This document shows positions 6,306 to 6,321 of a DNA stretch of 6,321 nucleotides, piece by piece; within the stretch, counting starts at the first letter, position 1, and every line of letters begins with the position of its first letter. Under the pieces are notes generated by a model. The model was not told the origin of the DNA. It searched no databases and saw only the letters and a list, made by a program, of their open reading frames with translations. The stretch is from an uncultured Clostridium sp. (GTDB taxonomy: Bacteria > Bacillota > Clostridia > UBA1212 > UBA1255), in contig USLW01000126.1 in NCBI GenBank assembly GCA_900555605.1, forward strand, positions 1 through 6,321, read 5' to 3'. A program made the position numbers and the translations under genes.

Positions 6306-6321
6306 AATCGCCGCGTGCACG

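Noticed and set aside
1..6321. CRISPR array, tRNA or rRNA genes
   Set aside because: No regularly spaced direct repeats, cloverleaf-like sequence or conserved rRNA segments were found on reading both strands.

Overview
The window reads as an accessory defence or restriction-modification island of a low-to-mid-GC Gram-positive anaerobe, probably a gut Clostridia-type Firmicute. That guess rests on strong GGAGG-type ribosome binding sites, a canonical sigma-A promoter, the protein families present and the transposon debris at both ends. The species cannot be named from this sequence.

Layout: all well-supported genes lie on the minus strand and are transcribed from right to left. At the right edge (5979-6321) there is no convincing full gene. 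It holds a weak transposon-like plus-strand ORF (6176-6286) and a perfect 15-bp dyad (6291-6305). A near-consensus promoter (5950-5978) then starts the cluster. First comes an AAA_14/DUF4143 ATPase (4634-5911). Next is a restriction-modification gene that should encode one chain of about 1250 residues (812-4564). Last is a GIY-YIG nuclease-like protein with a C-terminal RAMA/DUF4357-like domain (108-764). The gaps are short (69 bp and 47 bp) with no clear terminator, so one operon is likely. At the left edge (1-107) the reading frame runs into a fragment resembling IS66-family OrfA.

The most notable feature is a single in-frame TAG at 4205-4207 in the restriction-modification gene. The frame on both sides is intact and homologous-looking. 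An N-terminal PD-(D/E)XK nuclease domain ends exactly at its ECK motif plus one residue. The next 17 codons and then the QxxxY-bearing helix, the gamma-class N6-adenine methyltransferase and a two-TRD specificity module continue in the same frame. The enzyme is therefore a Type IIG / Type I-like R-M-S fusion broken between its nuclease catalytic site and the rest. A TTG codon with a plausible GGAG ribosome binding site lies 17 codons after the stop and could restart translation of a methyltransferase-specificity protein without its nuclease. Nonsense mutation, sequencing error and amber readthrough all remain possible. The ATPase gene also ends in TAG at its natural C-terminus, which argues against genome-wide amber reassignment.

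How the genes might work together is inference. The methyltransferase-specificity part would mark a bipartite target, and the N-terminal domain would cut when intact. The GIY-YIG protein might read or cut modified or unmodified DNA through its C-terminal domain. The ATPase has no established role in such systems.
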